Shown: positions 12,422-25,026, counted from the stretch's first letter. The stretch is DNA of 64,000 bases from Alectoria sarmentosa (GCA_009733775.1 WOGZ01000010.1:222097-286096), one strand, 5' to 3'. Notes: generated by a model not told the origin, from the sequence alone. Made by a program: numbers and translations.

Positions 12422-13844
12422 CGAGGCATTCGTCCGTCTATTAAGTGGGATATAGGATATATTAGGTGGGAGGAACAGAGTATTGGTGAAAATCTGTGGA
12501 TATCGTGGGGTCGTAGACCAAGAGATTATTGGCAACGGTTCTGGGACGAGGACAGGGACCCATTATGCGTAGAGATGTCTTCACAAAGTGAAAAACAAAT
12601 TACATAGAGCCGTTATCAAATTTGCAGAAACGAGGTGTGAAGCCGCAATGAGTAGTGCCAACCTCAGGGGCTTCAGCCACGCAAGCGTATGTAAGACGTG
12701 TTTACGACAACCTACACACTACAGACGATTAATGGTTCGGTTCAATGATTTGGGATAAGTTTAGATAGCGTATGCAAGGACTGTGAAACAAAGATCAGCA
12801 ACGGTTGGTATACTTCTTCAGCTGCGTTTCATATATCCCATCATCTGGCAGGCCCAAAAATCTACAGGTTCAGCCCTATGGCCAAGCCATTTTGGACACC
12901 ATGCGCGGGATGCTGTTCTCCTCTCTCGCCATTCAACTGTTCTGTCCTCGAGCCCCTGCCTTTCATGGCGCTCTGAATTCGGGCCATCCCAGGGGAGTCC
13001 ATACACAGGAATTTCCACATGTAATCAACATAAAAGGGCGATTGGGTCCAAACCGTCGTTCGCTAACTATTGACATGGGAGTGTGAATTCTTGTTTTGAG
13101 GATCGGAGCTTGAGGGGCAATGGCAGCAGTGCTAAAAGTGGGTGAAGAGCAGGTTGCCACCTCTTCAAGATGGATGCGACGTTCCCGGCAAGTATTACCG
13201 AAAGACTCGTGAAAAGAACATACGACGTCGATTTCACTGAGATCTTGATGAAAAAGCCCAGTACCAACCTCCGGATGTGACCAAAAGTTGATGAGACGAG
13301 GTGTTGTATCTTCTTTACGGGGTCCCTCAAAGATGCAAAGCCTTACTGCACACCATCTTCGGCTTTGGCTATAGATGAGCAAGCAACCTGGTCCGGATGG
13401 CAATCCATATATGCGCACTTCCCGCACTTTGCTGTTCGTGGGTTCAGATGGATGGAGGAGCTCGGCGGCGGGCGATCCTCGCTGTAGGGACAACGCGATC
13501 AGGGAATGGAAGTCGACCACTGCCGATCTATGCAAGGTAAATAATGACACCACGAGTTCCGACGTGCATGCAAGTGAAAATAACGGAGATTCGCCATCTC
13601 AATGCAGTGATTGAGCCGGCAAGTGGAAAAGGGCAACCACATTCAGTAGTGAGGCTCTTGATTCGTGGAAGCTGGATCAATTCATACGAATGATACAGCG
13701 CGCGAATCAATCTTTGAGTCTCAGTATGGAAGCGGTCCATCCTCGTCACCCCAACAAGACTGAATGAAGTGGCGTCAGCAATGTCTCTTGAAAATCAGAT
13801 TTCGAGCCTTGAAACATGTCCGAGAAAAATCCTAAAGATATGTC
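12422..13844. other. Intergenic, 1.4 kb, RhoGAP gene promoter side
   Basis: A minus-strand frame of 196 codons runs 12963-13553 and another of 73 codons runs 13528-13749. Neither resembles a known family, and neither has a convincing intron structure or protein-like composition, so I do not call them genes. No RNA gene or repeat is recognised. Confidence 0.4.
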
Positions 13845-14696
13845 TCAAGGCTCAAGGTCGGAATAAGACACTTCGGAAATACGTACGGAGCACTGAGAAT
13901 TTCCACAGCCGCAACCTCGGCACATATCCCGACGACGTGTCCTAGCTTTCTTCGTCTTGCGAGCCTGTTTCACTGGCGTTGTCCTTTGCACGGTCCCAAT
14001 GTCCATTTCAGGCTTTTGAACCCCACTATCACCCACTTCCACGCCCAGCTTCTCCAAGAGCTGCTCTAATGTCTCATACATGTCATGATGCCTTCCAAGT
14101 TCCACCAACTCTTTCACTTTGTCTACCCATTCCTGATCACTGCGCATTTCATTCCTTTCATCCTCACTCATGCCATCAACAACGTAATGCATAGCCTTGT
14201 CCAAAGGTTCTCCATCTTGATACAACTGCTTGATGACTTCGTGGCCCATCGTATCATTGCCGCTCAGGACGATAGTCTTGGCAATCTTCCTTAATGTCAC
14301 CAGCGCGCTCTTCTTCGTACCGAAGGAGCTGTGGGATGGCGTTTGCTCTTTGATTTCGGCAATTGTCTCCTTGACAGTGACTGACACTTCCAAACCTAAG
14401 TGGTATTGCCTTGAGCCGCTGGAACCACCCCCCTGGGCCATTCCGTGCCACACGCTCTTGCTGAAGTAGTCGAAGTCGACCACTTTGGTGTTTTCCGCGT
14501 TAATAATATCATTCCGCCGGGCGACTACCTGCGCAGCAACCTGGGATGATTGTGTTGTTGCGGCAAGGAGGAGATCGCGTAAGGTGCTTGCGTCAAAGGT
14601 AGCGATAATTTTCTGGTAATCGTCCCTGGAGTTGGAGGGAATTGCCTTGTCGCCACTCGTATTCGCTCTTTGTCGCTTCACGGATAGGTTAGACAT
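13845..14696 (-). CDS. Conserved fungal protein of unknown function
   Basis: One exon gives 283 residues from ATG at 14696. The body resembles a protein found across Pezizomycotina without a name, with recognisable stretches DASTLRDLLLAATTQSSQVA, KVVDFDYFSKSVWHGM and SSFGTKKSALVTLRKIAKTI. It looks all-helical and soluble, with no signal peptide or membrane segment. The tail is basic (KQARKTKKARTRRR) and then Cys-rich (CRGCGCGNSQC). An excellent donor (GTACGT at 13886) sits just after the cysteines, and an acceptor at 13761-13760 would swap the last residues for SCWGDEDGPLPY (end 13721, 282 residues). I cannot decide between the two ends. A very weak resemblance of the helical part to Cut8/Sts1 proteasome tethers is speculation. 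Confidence 0.82.
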   Translation of the reverse strand: MSNLSVKRQRANTSGDKAIPSNSRDDYQKIIATFDASTLRDLLLAATTQSSQVAAQVVARRNDIINAENTKVVDFDYFSKSVWHGMAQGGGSSGSRQYHLGLEVSVTVKETIAEIKEQTPSHSSFGTKKSALVTLRKIAKTIVLSGNDTMGHEVIKQLYQDGEPLDKAMHYVVDGMSEDERNEMRSDQEWVDKVKELVELGRHHDMYETLEQLLEKLGVEVGDSGVQKPEMDIGTVQRTTPVKQARKTKKARTRRRDMCRGCGCGNSQCSVRISEVSYSDLEP

Positions 14697-15359
14697 GGCT
14701 GTACTCTAGAATGGCGGTCCCAAGTCCTGGTCGATGCTGAACTGTGACGAGGCCTTCAGCTCAATTTACCTCGTGTCGCTGGCGCGTCTGTGGCGCCATT
14801 GGCGAGATTGGTGCCAAGCCACCCCCTATTCGCCTCATTCTGATAGAAACCCCTGTTTGGGTTGCGATACCGATTCATGTTGACAGTGTTGAAAAGATGG
14901 TTGGTTCCCAGCCTCCTCCGGCCTGTTGCCATGCCAGCCACATGATTAGTACTGTATATAGGGTTCGCTCCAGGGGAGCTTTGGGAGAACGATCAATCCA
15001 TCCTTAACATTCCATCATCATATAAATCAACAGACAGCAAGCGAGGATAGATGAACGAGAGTTGGGGGCAGTCAACCAAGTGCAGAAAGCATGAGACTCA
15101 GGGTTGCCAACATCGATGACGGGCGGAGAGGAGCAAACGCATACAAAAACAGCTGTTAAAGCAGTTTCGAAAACGGTAGGTGGCATGGCGGTCAACAACG
15201 AACTTTGAGGGATGTCATCCAGCTTGATGCCAGCGCTATGCTTTGCTATCCAGAAATAGTTTTTAAACATATGGAAATGCCCGCTATGGTGGTCGTAAAG
15301 CTGCATCTAATCATACTCTTTACCAAACATCATACTTTACAACAGAGACATGCTCATAG
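14697..15359. other. Intergenic, 663 bp
   Basis: This lies between the start of the conserved unknown gene and the stop of the Ima1 gene, both minus strand. It contains only short chance reading frames (for example 15004-15306 minus). Nothing else is seen. Confidence 0.45.
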
Positions 15360-17868
15360 CTACCACATTCCATTCCGGTTCCTTCTCTGTGGTTGCCCGA
15401 GGTTCACAGAGTTCATTCCCAACGCCTGTTCATTTCTGGCATTTCCACCAAGGGAAAGGCTGCCAAAGCTACCTGGAGGAGGATCATTCCCAAGTTTCGT
15501 CCTGGAGCGTGTCGTGCGCTGTGATAGCGACGGTAGATGCTGACCGTTCGAATCTGTCACTATTCCGTCTTTAGGATCGTGTCTAGATGAGGACATGCTG
15601 CCTCCCACGAAAGACTGTTGAAGGTTTGTTTTTTCAAGGCCAGCAGCTATTTGTGGAACAGGCGGGGATGAAGCTCGTCCCTTGCTCTTTCGACGAATCC
15701 AGGTTCCAGAGTAAAGCATCCATGCCTCTTGCGCGATCAGCACAGCTATCAGAATCATGCCTGGCGTCTCAAGCGGTCCGATACTATCCTCTGGGGAAGA
15801 GGTCGCTGCCCGTTGGCGTAGAGCAACCCCGAGTATTATAGTTGTGATGAGTTCGAATGCGAGAAGCACAATGTCGCTGAGGCTCCGGTCGCTATCCTTG
15901 CGGACTGCCGGCAGTAGAGATTTGAGGATGACAAGAGCCGCAATGCACAAAGCTGCGAGCCCCAAGTGCACTCGGAAGGCGGCAAGAGATGGTATTGGTG
16001 TGCTGGTCCAGGCCATGCATGAGATGGCAAGAAGGAGCAAGGCCGCCGGTCGGTGCAATTGCATATAGACATCGGCCAGTTTGGACTGGGTTTCGTACTC
16101 GCCTTTTTCATATAGTTTTTGGCGTGCACGGACCTCGTGAGGTTGCTCGGCAAGCGAGAAATTGTTGGCCATGAGAGATTCGAGGCCAAGATCTTCTCGA
16201 TCGGTATGTGGGAAGAATCTAGGTTGAGCAAACTCTATAGGGGACAGCTCCGGACTACCAGCTCCGGGTGAAGCCTCGTATGGAGTGGCAAAAGGAGACT
16301 CATCAGATGAGTCTCGCATGGTGTACTTCATGGGGGTTTTAAAGGATTCCAGATTTCGCGTTTCGGGCCCCTTACGAAACATAGGCTGATTTTGCGGATC
16401 ACGAAGACTAAGAAGCGCATTCGACCGAAGATTTTGGCGGTACGGAACAGGCTGTAGCTGTTGGGACACGGCGTTGGAAATGCGATACGACGCTGCTGGA
16501 CGCAGAATTTTACTGTCTTGAGAAGGGGTCCAATCCATGGCTTCATTATCGTCATCATCCGGAGGAGGCGTGGGAGATTGGTAGATTGGTCGCTGCTGAT
16601 TTGGCGGTGCCAAGTCTACAATAGAAAATGGTCTTATACTACCATCGTTACGAGTAAGGGATGGATTCGGCTGTTGAGCCCTGTAACCAAGGACCCCTGT
16701 TCCCACGCTGGACGCTTTCTGCTGGGTCGTCTGAGACACTGAAGGCTTGGGACTGTCTTGAAACTTGACTGGAGCCGAATGGTCCATTCGAACAGAGCGA
16801 AAAGACTTGACGCTTATCTTTGAATGGGTTAGCCTCAAATCATGTCTGTGAGTCGAATACTTACAACCGCAGTAAGAACAAGCAAAGACAGATGAGCAGC
16901 CTTGGTCATTTGTACTTGGAGGTCAGAGGGAAGGTAGCACCATGTCATGCATCTGACAATCAGAAGCATGACCTGTAGCTGGTAGAACTCTGCTGTACCA
17001 ACTGTTTGTCCCCCTTTTCTTCTCAATGTTTCGTGAAGCATAGGGTTCCACCACGACGACAGAACGCCGAGCAGTAAGGCCAGCCCAGCAGTGGAGTACA
17101 AAATCTCGGTGCAGTCTAACATGGAGCCTGAACCCCTCATGACCTGTTGTAGACACATTGAACCTGATAGGGATTCTCGTGCATCTCGGAGACCATGGTC
17201 CTCTTCTGTGGACTTCAAGAGGGAAGCCCCATCCCATAAGACTTGCCCAGCCAAGCTTAGAAACCAGCCAACACCTCCAAGAGTAACCAGTGGACTTCCC
17301 CAGCTCGCATCTCTGTACTGTATGCCATATCCTCTAGTCCTGTCCATCATCCTTCTTAGATGATCCGTCTTCGCTGCGTACCCTGCAGCTCGTATCTTCT
17401 CCTGCACCTTCGGCTCGCAGCTCTTGCATACTTGTGGATACCGCTCTTCTAGCCCTTTCAGGTATTCATTTTCTGCTTTCACATATTCCGCATAATCTGG
17501 CGCATCGGAGGGTGGCAAGTAAGAAGCCAAAGCCTGCGACACGAGATGCTGATTCTTCAGGCAGGTTGGGCAGAACAAGGAGTCGTCATGTGTCTCGAAC
17601 ACTGGAGAAGTTGGCCGAGCAAGTGATTGTGTAGAGTAAGCGTTGGAGGAAACATCTTCCGCTGGAGGATCTGTGATTTCGCCATTCTGTGGTGTAGCAC
17701 GTCAGCAAGGGTATCGTAGGGAGGGTATGTAAACAAAGGTACCTCATCCAAGAAATTCTCGGCCTCACAATGTGCACACTGCCATCGGCGGACCTTGGAC
17801 GTCCGTGTCTGAGCTGATTTGCAGCCACAGTAGAAGCAGACAAACTTCCCCCGGAATAGAAAGGCCAT
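15360..17868 (-). CDS. ima1: Inner nuclear membrane protein Ima1 (Samp1/NET5 family)
   Basis: Ima1 is an integral inner nuclear membrane protein that helps couple the envelope and heterochromatin to the cytoskeleton. Exons are 17868-17743, 17686-16865 and 16817-15360 (introns 56 and 47 nt; the second has a GGCTAACCC branch and an AAG acceptor), giving 801 residues. The N-terminal Ima1 domain has paired cysteines (KFVCFYCGCK, RRWQCAHCEAENF, FCPTCLKNQH, QVCKSCEPKV) that probably bind zinc. Several hydrophobic segments follow, e.g. VTLGGVGWFLSLAG, TAGLALLLGVLSSWW, LGLAALCIAALVILK and LIAVLIAQEAWMLY. Between the membrane groups lies a Ser/Pro-rich loop of about 250 residues. The protein is longer than S. 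pombe Ima1 because of that loop. The family call rests on the Cys-rich head plus membrane layout. Confidence 0.9.
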
Positions 17869-18418
17869 TAGAGATTCAATGCAAGAGTGCGGAGGGGTTG
17901 ATCTGTTCGGAGTTTAGAAAATGTCAGGCCGAAAATGTGACCCGCGATTTTCCTCCAATTTACGAGTATTCTCCTTCACTTTCCAGCACGGAGACAATTG
18001 CTGCAGTGGAGAGCTGCAGACGAAGTGTTGGATGGGGAGAACATGAGATGGCTGTAAGTATGTATGCCCAACCAGCATTTTGTGTTGTCCATTGTTCTTT
18101 GTCCCAATGTCTCAGCATTCCAAGTCAACACATCAGCAATTCAGCACCTCAACAACACTGTCAGTATCAACGTCTTCGTGTCATCAAAGCATGCTCCCGG
18201 ACGTCTTTCAATCCATATTACAACACCGCATATGGCTTGGCAGGGCGAGTCTGACAGCGTCTAGCGTCAATAAGAAACCTCACTGAATCACTTTCACTCC
18301 GCTTTATCCATCTGAGCCTCATGCGTGATTGAGTCCACCATGCCGAAACCACTCTTCTTCTCAAACCTACTCGTACACAATACCTTCCACCAAGCCCATT
18401 CCGTGATACCCACAAGAT
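17869..18418. promoter_or_regulatory. Divergent promoter region Ima1 / ALG14
   Basis: This is 550 bp between two start codons on opposite strands, so it contains both promoters. Only chance reading frames are present. I identify no specific site. Confidence 0.45.
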
Positions 18419-19258
18419 ATGGCCTCACTGCACTACGTCCTCACCTTCACCCTCATCCTCCTGACCACGGCATTCGTAAGCCCCCAACGCTCAACACTCA
18501 ACCCCTCAATTGACTATGATCGGTAGCTCCGTCTCATCTACATCCTCCCCGCCATCTACCGCAGCCGTCCACCTCCGCGCAAACGCGGGACACCAATCCA
18601 CCTTCTCATCGTCCTCGGTAGCGGCGGGCACACAGCGGAAATGCTCTCCCTCATCACCTCTCTCAATCCGGCCCATTACACATACAGATCCTACGTGATC
18701 GGCAGTGGTGACGACTTCAGCGCTGGAAAAGCTCAGGAGTTTGAGCGAAGTCTCAGCGCCAGGGAGGAGACGAAGCAAGAGATTGTCAGCTTCACCGAAA
18801 TAGAAGGAAAAGAGGCGACAGGGATCTCGAGGAGGAATTACAGCATCCACACCGTCCCTCGAGCTCGGCAGATACATCAATCTCTTCTTACTTCCCCCCT
18901 AAGCTCGACAATGTGTCTTTACGCTTGTCTAAAGCTACTCTATTTGCATCCCAATGGCTGTCCGGATCTCATACTCACGAACGGGCCTGCTACGTCTCTC
19001 ATTCTGATTCTAGCTTCGACCCTCTTGCGCTATTTCTCCTTTCTGCCTCTCGTCGGTCCGACTAGGCAGTCTATGCAAGGCCGTAGCAGCTCGGGCAACA
19101 TGCGGGTAATTTACGTAGAATCTTGGGCTCGGGTCACACGGCCAAGTTTGAGTGGAAGAGTTATCGTGTGGTGCGGGCTTTGCGACCGGGTGTTAGTGCA
19201 GTGGAAAGGCTTGCGAGATCGAGGTTGGGGAGAATACAAGGGAGTTCTTGTCCGCTAA
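18419..19258 (+). CDS. ALG14: UDP-GlcNAc transferase membrane subunit Alg14
   Basis: Alg14 anchors the catalytic partner Alg13 to the cytosolic face of the ER. The pair adds the second GlcNAc to dolichol-PP-GlcNAc in N-glycan assembly. Exon 1 (18419-18475) encodes only the N-terminal anchor MASLHYVLTFTLILLTTAF. After a 51-nt intron (GTAAGC, TTGACTATG branch, GGTAG), exon 2 runs 18527-19258, giving 262 residues. Diagnostic motifs are HLLIVLGSGGHTAEML, NYSIHTVPRARQIHQS, PDLILTNGPATSLILI and MRVIYVESWARV. The end, CDRVLVQW..GEYKGVLVR, is typical. Without the first exon the membrane anchor would be lost, which supports this start. The Alg13 gene is not in the window. Confidence 0.95.
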
Positions 19259-19728
19259 CGCCCCAGTCACACCGGCGAGCTGACATTCAGCGAGAGATCT
19301 TGAGACCGGAGATTATTCCATTAATGTAGATACTCAGCAAGATTTATAACCCTGACGTTATATAGAGCCAGCCAGTCCTAACAGCGTCTGGCCTAGCAAC
19401 GGAGTGACTGATACCACCTTCGCGGTGCCAACTTTTTCGATTTAAGTGACCTCCAAGCATCGCTTTTGTGTCCAGAGCGACCTGAGTTGAGTTGACATTA
19501 AAGAGACATATAAGGCGTGTACATACGCCGTAAGGAAAGAAGAAGTGAAGTCTATTGCATCCACCAAACCCTAGGTAAAATCGTAAGCGCGAAGGCTCCG
19601 TGACACCCTTGCATTACAAAATCATTGGTATCCTTCCTCACCGTGTGCGCCGACGCTGAATGTCGTTTTTATCGTTCCTGTTCGTCAATATACATGATGG
19701 CTCTCCTTGTTTTCCAATTCCCTTGGGA
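19259..19728. other. Convergent intergenic region ALG14 / kinase
   Basis: This is 470 bp between two gene ends facing each other. It presumably holds 3' UTRs only; nothing else is seen. Confidence 0.45.
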
Positions 19729-22700
19729 TCAGGCCATTGCCAGGCCTTCATCTTCGCTGTCCGAGTCTTGTTCTCCCTCGCCATTGTAGCCTGCGTCGTC
19801 GTCTGCTGCTGCTCTATCCGCTGCGGCTCTCGAAATCAACGGCGTTGGATTAGGCGATTCGCTCTTATTTTCACCGTGGTGCGACCCGCTCCTCCTATCA
19901 ATATTCAAGGGTGAGATTAATTTCTCCGGGGCTAGGGCCCGGGTCTCTTCATCTTCTTCAATAGGTACATATAGGGACGAGGCCACGGAAGGGATGCGAG
20001 AGTGAGCCGTCGATTCACCGGAACCAATCTGATCCGAGGATGAGGAGATGACAAAGGCCGAAGTGCTGTCCGCTGTATGACGTAGCTGAGAAAGACAGAC
20101 CTCATCGTCTGGAGATGGTAAGCAGGCAACATCGGCACCTGTGGACACTATTGAAGGGCGACTCATGCGTTGCGCGTACTCAAAGGTTTTTTGGCGGTGA
20201 TTCTGCTCTTGTGCACGCCGAAATGCTTCACTTGGTAAATCCTGCAGCACAGGGTGTGCGTCTGGTCCTTCGCGAAGAGCTGCAGGCTGGTCCACGTGCC
20301 CGGCAGCGATGGCCGACGAGAGGGCAAGGCTTGGCGAGGCATGGAAGTTTTCAGCGCTGTCACCTATAGAGGATGAACGACTTGATTGAGAGGGACTCTG
20401 GCGTCCAACACCTCGCTCTCTACTTCGCATACTTTTTGCGAATCGTCGTCCTGCCCCCGAAAATACATTGCCAAGACTTGATGACGAGTTCGACGTGGGA
20501 TTGACAACAGTAGTGGTCGCTGATGAGAAGTCTTCACTGGGCGACGAAGTGTTTGGCGATAATGCCTCTCTTAAAAGGCCAGGCACAGGAGCACGTATAG
20601 TCTTCATAGAATCAGCAGTGGATAGCGTCCGGTCAGAGAGCTCCGGCCGATTAGCTTGCGGATCACTTGCAGGCCTCACAGCATTTCCACTGTCGTCAAA
20701 ATACGAGGGATTATTGTTCATTTCGGGGCTGGCTGCAACGCTCTGTGAAAGTGGATGCTCTGAGGTCTCTCTCGATGCGCGTAGTGCAGGTAGAATCTGC
20801 TCGTCCCCCCTCAAACTAGTCCTCCTCTCATCTCTGAAACTGGGGGCATTCTTGATAGAAGCCGTTGAACCTGCGCTATCAGAAGCTTTAGCATTACTGC
20901 TAGTCCTCTTGCGATTTTGGGAGCCGCGGCCTCGCAAGACAGAGCCGACTCTCTGGAATCCCGCTTTGACGCGGTCGAAGACGGTGAGTGGCGTGACGGA
21001 GTCTTGGACTTCTTGCGTGGAAACCTCAATCTTCTTGCCCTCGCTTTGTAGTGACGGATCGGTCTGGTCGATCCAAAGAGTGCGATCTGTTATGCCTTGA
21101 AGTACCCAGGGATGATGCTTGACCTCTTTCAGAGTGATGCGTTTAGAAGGCTTCTTTTCGAGTAGGCGCTTCAGCAAGTCACGAAGCTCGTCATTGACAT
21201 CTTCGTATTCGAGGATATCATCGAATCTCTTTCTACGATCTGTCACCGTGCCGAAGGCTTTGCTCGCAATCTCATGAGGAACACCCTTGAGGCGCATTCG
21301 AGGAATGAACACCTCGTCCCGAGCTATCTTCTGGTACATTGAAAATTGGTTGCCGTCGAAGAAAGGAAGTCGTCCAAAGACCATCGCATAAAGTGTAACC
21401 CCAAGGGCCCAAACGTCAATCTGACCAGTAATTGCTGGACGTTCGGAGTCCCCACCACCTTCAAAATACTGAGGGTCGCAAAGTTCAGGGGCATAGAAAG
21501 CTGGAGTGCCGACTGTTTTTGCAAGCTCGATGGCTTCATCGTGTACCTCCGCGTCAGCTTCAGCAATCTCTTCGTTGTTGTCATCTTCTCTGATGGGCTT
21601 GCCCAGATAGGACACTCCAAAGTCAGATATCTTGACACGAAAGCCTGTGGTCCACAACAGATTGGCAGGCTTTATGTCACGATGGATGATACCTTGAAAG
21701 TGCAGGTATTCCAGCCCAAGGACGGTATCACGAAAGGCATCCAGAGCTTGGGCTAATGTAAGGCAGGGCACATAGCGGAAGTTCTCATCGATTGGCTCCC
21801 AATCATGTTCTCCAAGGATTATCTTGTTCAGCAACGACTGCAACTCAACATCTTTGGTGGTTTCTTTGGCCTCCGATCCTGACGTCGGTCCTTCAAATTG
21901 TGCCGGCGTCTCGGGGCGAGAGGATGATGCGCTCGCGAGCGCGCTGGCTGTGTCTATGGAGCGTGAGACTGGCTTTGGTGTGTGGCTCGGCGTTTCACTT
22001 CGAGGTGTAGAACCTGTTGTGTCCACCTGTATTGGCTTGTTTTCCGGTTGGTTGTTATCTTGACTCTGAGCTGGCAATTGGCCTATGGATTCCGCACAGG
22101 CTTCATCCTCGGATTCGCCACCATACTCAAGGGAGAAGTAAGGATCGAAGCCGGGATTATGTGCTTCGCGTTGAGCATCTACGCATCGAAACCGTTCTTG
22201 ATCTATACGTTTCTGATCTGCGAGCCGTTGGGCTTTCTCGTGTCGCCTTGACGGTGCTAATCTATTGAATTCGTCAATAGCTGCTCTCTCGTGGTCGTCG
22301 CTGAGGCCGTTTGCCAGTTCGCGTTCGCAACGCTCCATCTCAAACAGCGCAACATCTTTGTCAGTTGGTTTGCGCCAAACAATCTCTCCTCGCTCGACAT
22401 ATTCAAGCGCCAAGTAAACTTTGCCCCATTCGTCATCGTCGATGACTTCAAGCAAGCTGACAACATTCGGATGCCGAGCTTTTTTGAGAATGGCTACTTC
22501 TTTCTTTATCATGTCATTCGGATCTCCTGATCTTCCCAGTCGCAACTTCTTCGAGAAGCGTCGCACAATTTTGACGGCGCACAGGGTATCCGTAATCAAG
22601 TCTCGAGCAAGCTTTACAGTACCGTGGTTACCGCTTCCGAGCTTATCCAATAGCTCGTAGTGATTGATGGTCTTTCTGCCCGATATAGGATCGATATCTT

Positions 22701-23742
22701 TCAGCAATTTATGAGTCCTGCAGCATGTTAGCAAGACATCAAAAACATGACCCATGTTTTAGATAAGCTAGAACCAAGATAGACCTTACTCCTTTGGCGC
22801 CTGTAGATGGGCGGGATGAAGCATAGGGGTGCCTGAACGCGTCTCGTCGGCCTCACCCGTCCAGTGCCTCTTCGACAGCTTGGGCGTAAACAAGCCAGGA
22901 CTCTGTGCTGGCGTGTTGCCGACTGTCTTTGCTCCTGAAGGGATTTGCGGGTAGCCTCGCGGAGGTGTCTCATCGCTCGAAGGGAAGGATGGATTCTGGA
23001 AAGGATTGGAGCTTCGAGTGCGAAGATGGTGAGGCTCGCCTGGTTGGTAGGGTGGGGGATAATGCTGATGTTGCAGAGCCTTGAAAGATTGATCCGGGTA
23101 ATTAGGATAGTCTGGTCCTTCCCGGCGCCGTGACAAAGGTCTAGTCTGGAAGTTAGGAACAGAAACAGGTCTGTTACTCTCAGGATTGAACAAAGGCGTA
23201 TAGTCCTTCCATACACTTGCACGACTATCAGGAGAGACCGGTGTAGAAGAAGTGTCAAGCTGACTATTTGTGGAAACGCTCAGCCCGGTTGAGGACACAT
23301 TGGACGAGGATGGTGTTCGAGAAATATCGGCAACCAACGATTCTTGCGGACCTTTTCGAGTGAAGTAGTCAGAGTGTCCAGACACTAAGATGTTTTCCTC
23401 TCGGTCTCCTTGGTATTGGTCCTGATCTTCATTTTGCACAGGTACAGACAGCTTTGACGCTAGGGACTCAATTGCCAATGGCGGATGCGACAGCTTTGGT
23501 GTCCTCATTTGATCTTCTTCCATTGTTGGCAATCCATATTTCGCGTGCACTAGATCAAGTTCTTTCGAGTGCGGTGGCTCCAATGCTCGATCATTGGCTT
23601 GGAAAGTGATTCGATTGGGCCCAAGACCATCCAAGTGCAACGCATCGATTGCAAGTGGAGCCGTCATGGGCGTCTTCTCTCCAAGTGATACCTCCTGGCT
23701 TGGATGGTCTCTGATACTTTCCTCCTTGTCTGTGGTAGCCAT
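19729..23742 (-). CDS. Ser/Thr kinase, CaMKK / SNF1-activating kinase type
   Basis: This kinase belongs to the upstream-kinase group that phosphorylates AMPK/Snf1 and CaMK-like kinases (S. pombe Ssp1, yeast Sak1/Tos3/Elm1, animal CaMKK). Exons are 23742-22790 and 22717-19729 with a 72-nt intron (GTAAGG, TTGCTAACA branch, GCAG), giving 1313 residues. Residues 1-330 are Ser/Pro-rich. The kinase domain covers about 334-853: Gly loop LGSGNHGTVKLA, Lys in CAVKIV, catalytic HRDIKPANLLW near 660, ISDFGVSY, activation segment GTPAFYAPEL and DVWALGVTLYAMVFGRLPF. About 200 residues are inserted between the hinge and helix E, as known in fungal members. The C-terminal ~450 residues are low-complexity and probably regulatory. 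I am sure of the kinase group, less of which ortholog. Confidence 0.93.
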
Positions 23743-24996
23743 TCCGCTCTCTCAGGTTTCTCTGCCTTTCCGCTCGATATGGAACTCCCAGTCCGGAATC
23801 AGTGTACTATGTAGCCTGGTTACTTCAATTGGATGTCATCGAGGTCGGAAGAAATTGATGTCCCTTCGGCAGGTCATTATGTCCCAGAACCCTTTCAGCG
23901 GATACGTGTTTTCCCAAGTCGGATGCAAAGGGGTCCCGGGGGTAATGGAATCCTTGGGCTCCGCTCAATGGGTAACAGTAGAAGGTTGCTGCAGTCTTCC
24001 AAAAAGATGTCCGGCGCCTCGATGTTTCCTCCACAAGGCTTTGCAATGTGTATACGTGTGAAGAAATAGTCAGCGAGTGTTGGGGTTGGCGCGTTGGATA
24101 TCGTGAGTAGGGATCTAATCAGGCTTCAGCATGGTCCTGTGACGACTCGATGTGATTGGAAGGATAGGGAGGAAGCCCACAGTGATGGAAGGATATCGAT
24201 TGAGTTGCAATGAGGATAACAGGACAGCTTGTTGCTGTGTTTAGGGGACAATGGACAAGCTTTTTCGCACCCCACTCTTTCTATTTAGTGACGTCGGAGG
24301 ATGTTTGACGAGGCGCTTTATGTTACTGGCGAGTCGCAAAACGGGGAAATCAGAGGCAGCAAAAAGGAATGAAAGAGTGTTTATATCGGTTTGAAGCAGG
24401 GGAAGAATTGTTGAAGAAAAGCTTGGGAAAGCATTCGGGAGGGGAAAAAGAGGCAGAGACAGTAGTATAGAAGTACTCTTTCTTGTAGAGAGTGGGAAAA
24501 ATTGTCAATCTTCGAATCTAAGGCCGCCCCGCAAACTAAATCAACCTACGAGGCTACGAGAGTCGGAAAGGGAAGATTAAAAAAAAGGGCTTTAGCGTGC
24601 ATGTTAATCTTGTGTCACCTACGGAGTAAGAGTAAGTCAGTCAGGCCTTACCGAGCTTGCTCAACGAAGGCCCCGAACGAAGGTGTCAAGGTCCTAAGTC
24701 GTGGTGGTCATAGCTGAGCGTTGAATCAAATTTCCGTCTGCCTTTCCATTGGCTGTAATGCATAAATAATCCCTACAATCAAAGGCACCAGGGTAAGCGA
24801 AAGGAACCCATGTTGCACACTTGCACACTATCTCTGCGATGATCCCACTACGGATGCATATCATTCTGGCACCATCCGCCATCCAGGCTAGGCGGCTGAA
24901 CGCCTATCGTCCAAGTGCCAAATCATGCGGACCCTCTGCTGCTCTCTTTTCTTATTAGCCTCTTTCTGACTTCTGACGTGATGGAACTTGGCTCAT

Positions 24997-25026
24997 CTTC
25001 GATCAGTGTGCCTTCGATCAGTGTGC
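24997..25026. repeat. 15-bp exact tandem duplication
   Basis: Two adjacent identical copies of CTTCGATCAGTGTGC (24997-25011 and 25012-25026). This is a simple local duplication in the spacer. Confidence 0.95.

Noticed and set aside
12422..12535. N-terminal extension of the RhoGAP protein
   Set aside because: The extension begins at TTG; the first in-frame ATG is at 12421.
12963..13553. Minus-strand frame of 196 codons
   Set aside because: No family likeness, no supporting introns, and a composition (many Cys, Trp, His scattered) typical of noncoding frames.
20468..21100. Plus-strand frame of 210 codons opposite the kinase C-terminal region
   Set aside because: Antisense shadow of a long, well-supported coding exon.
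24997..25026. 15-bp tandem duplication as a possible target-site or regulatory element
   Set aside because: The copies are adjacent with nothing between them, so it is most simply a slippage duplication.
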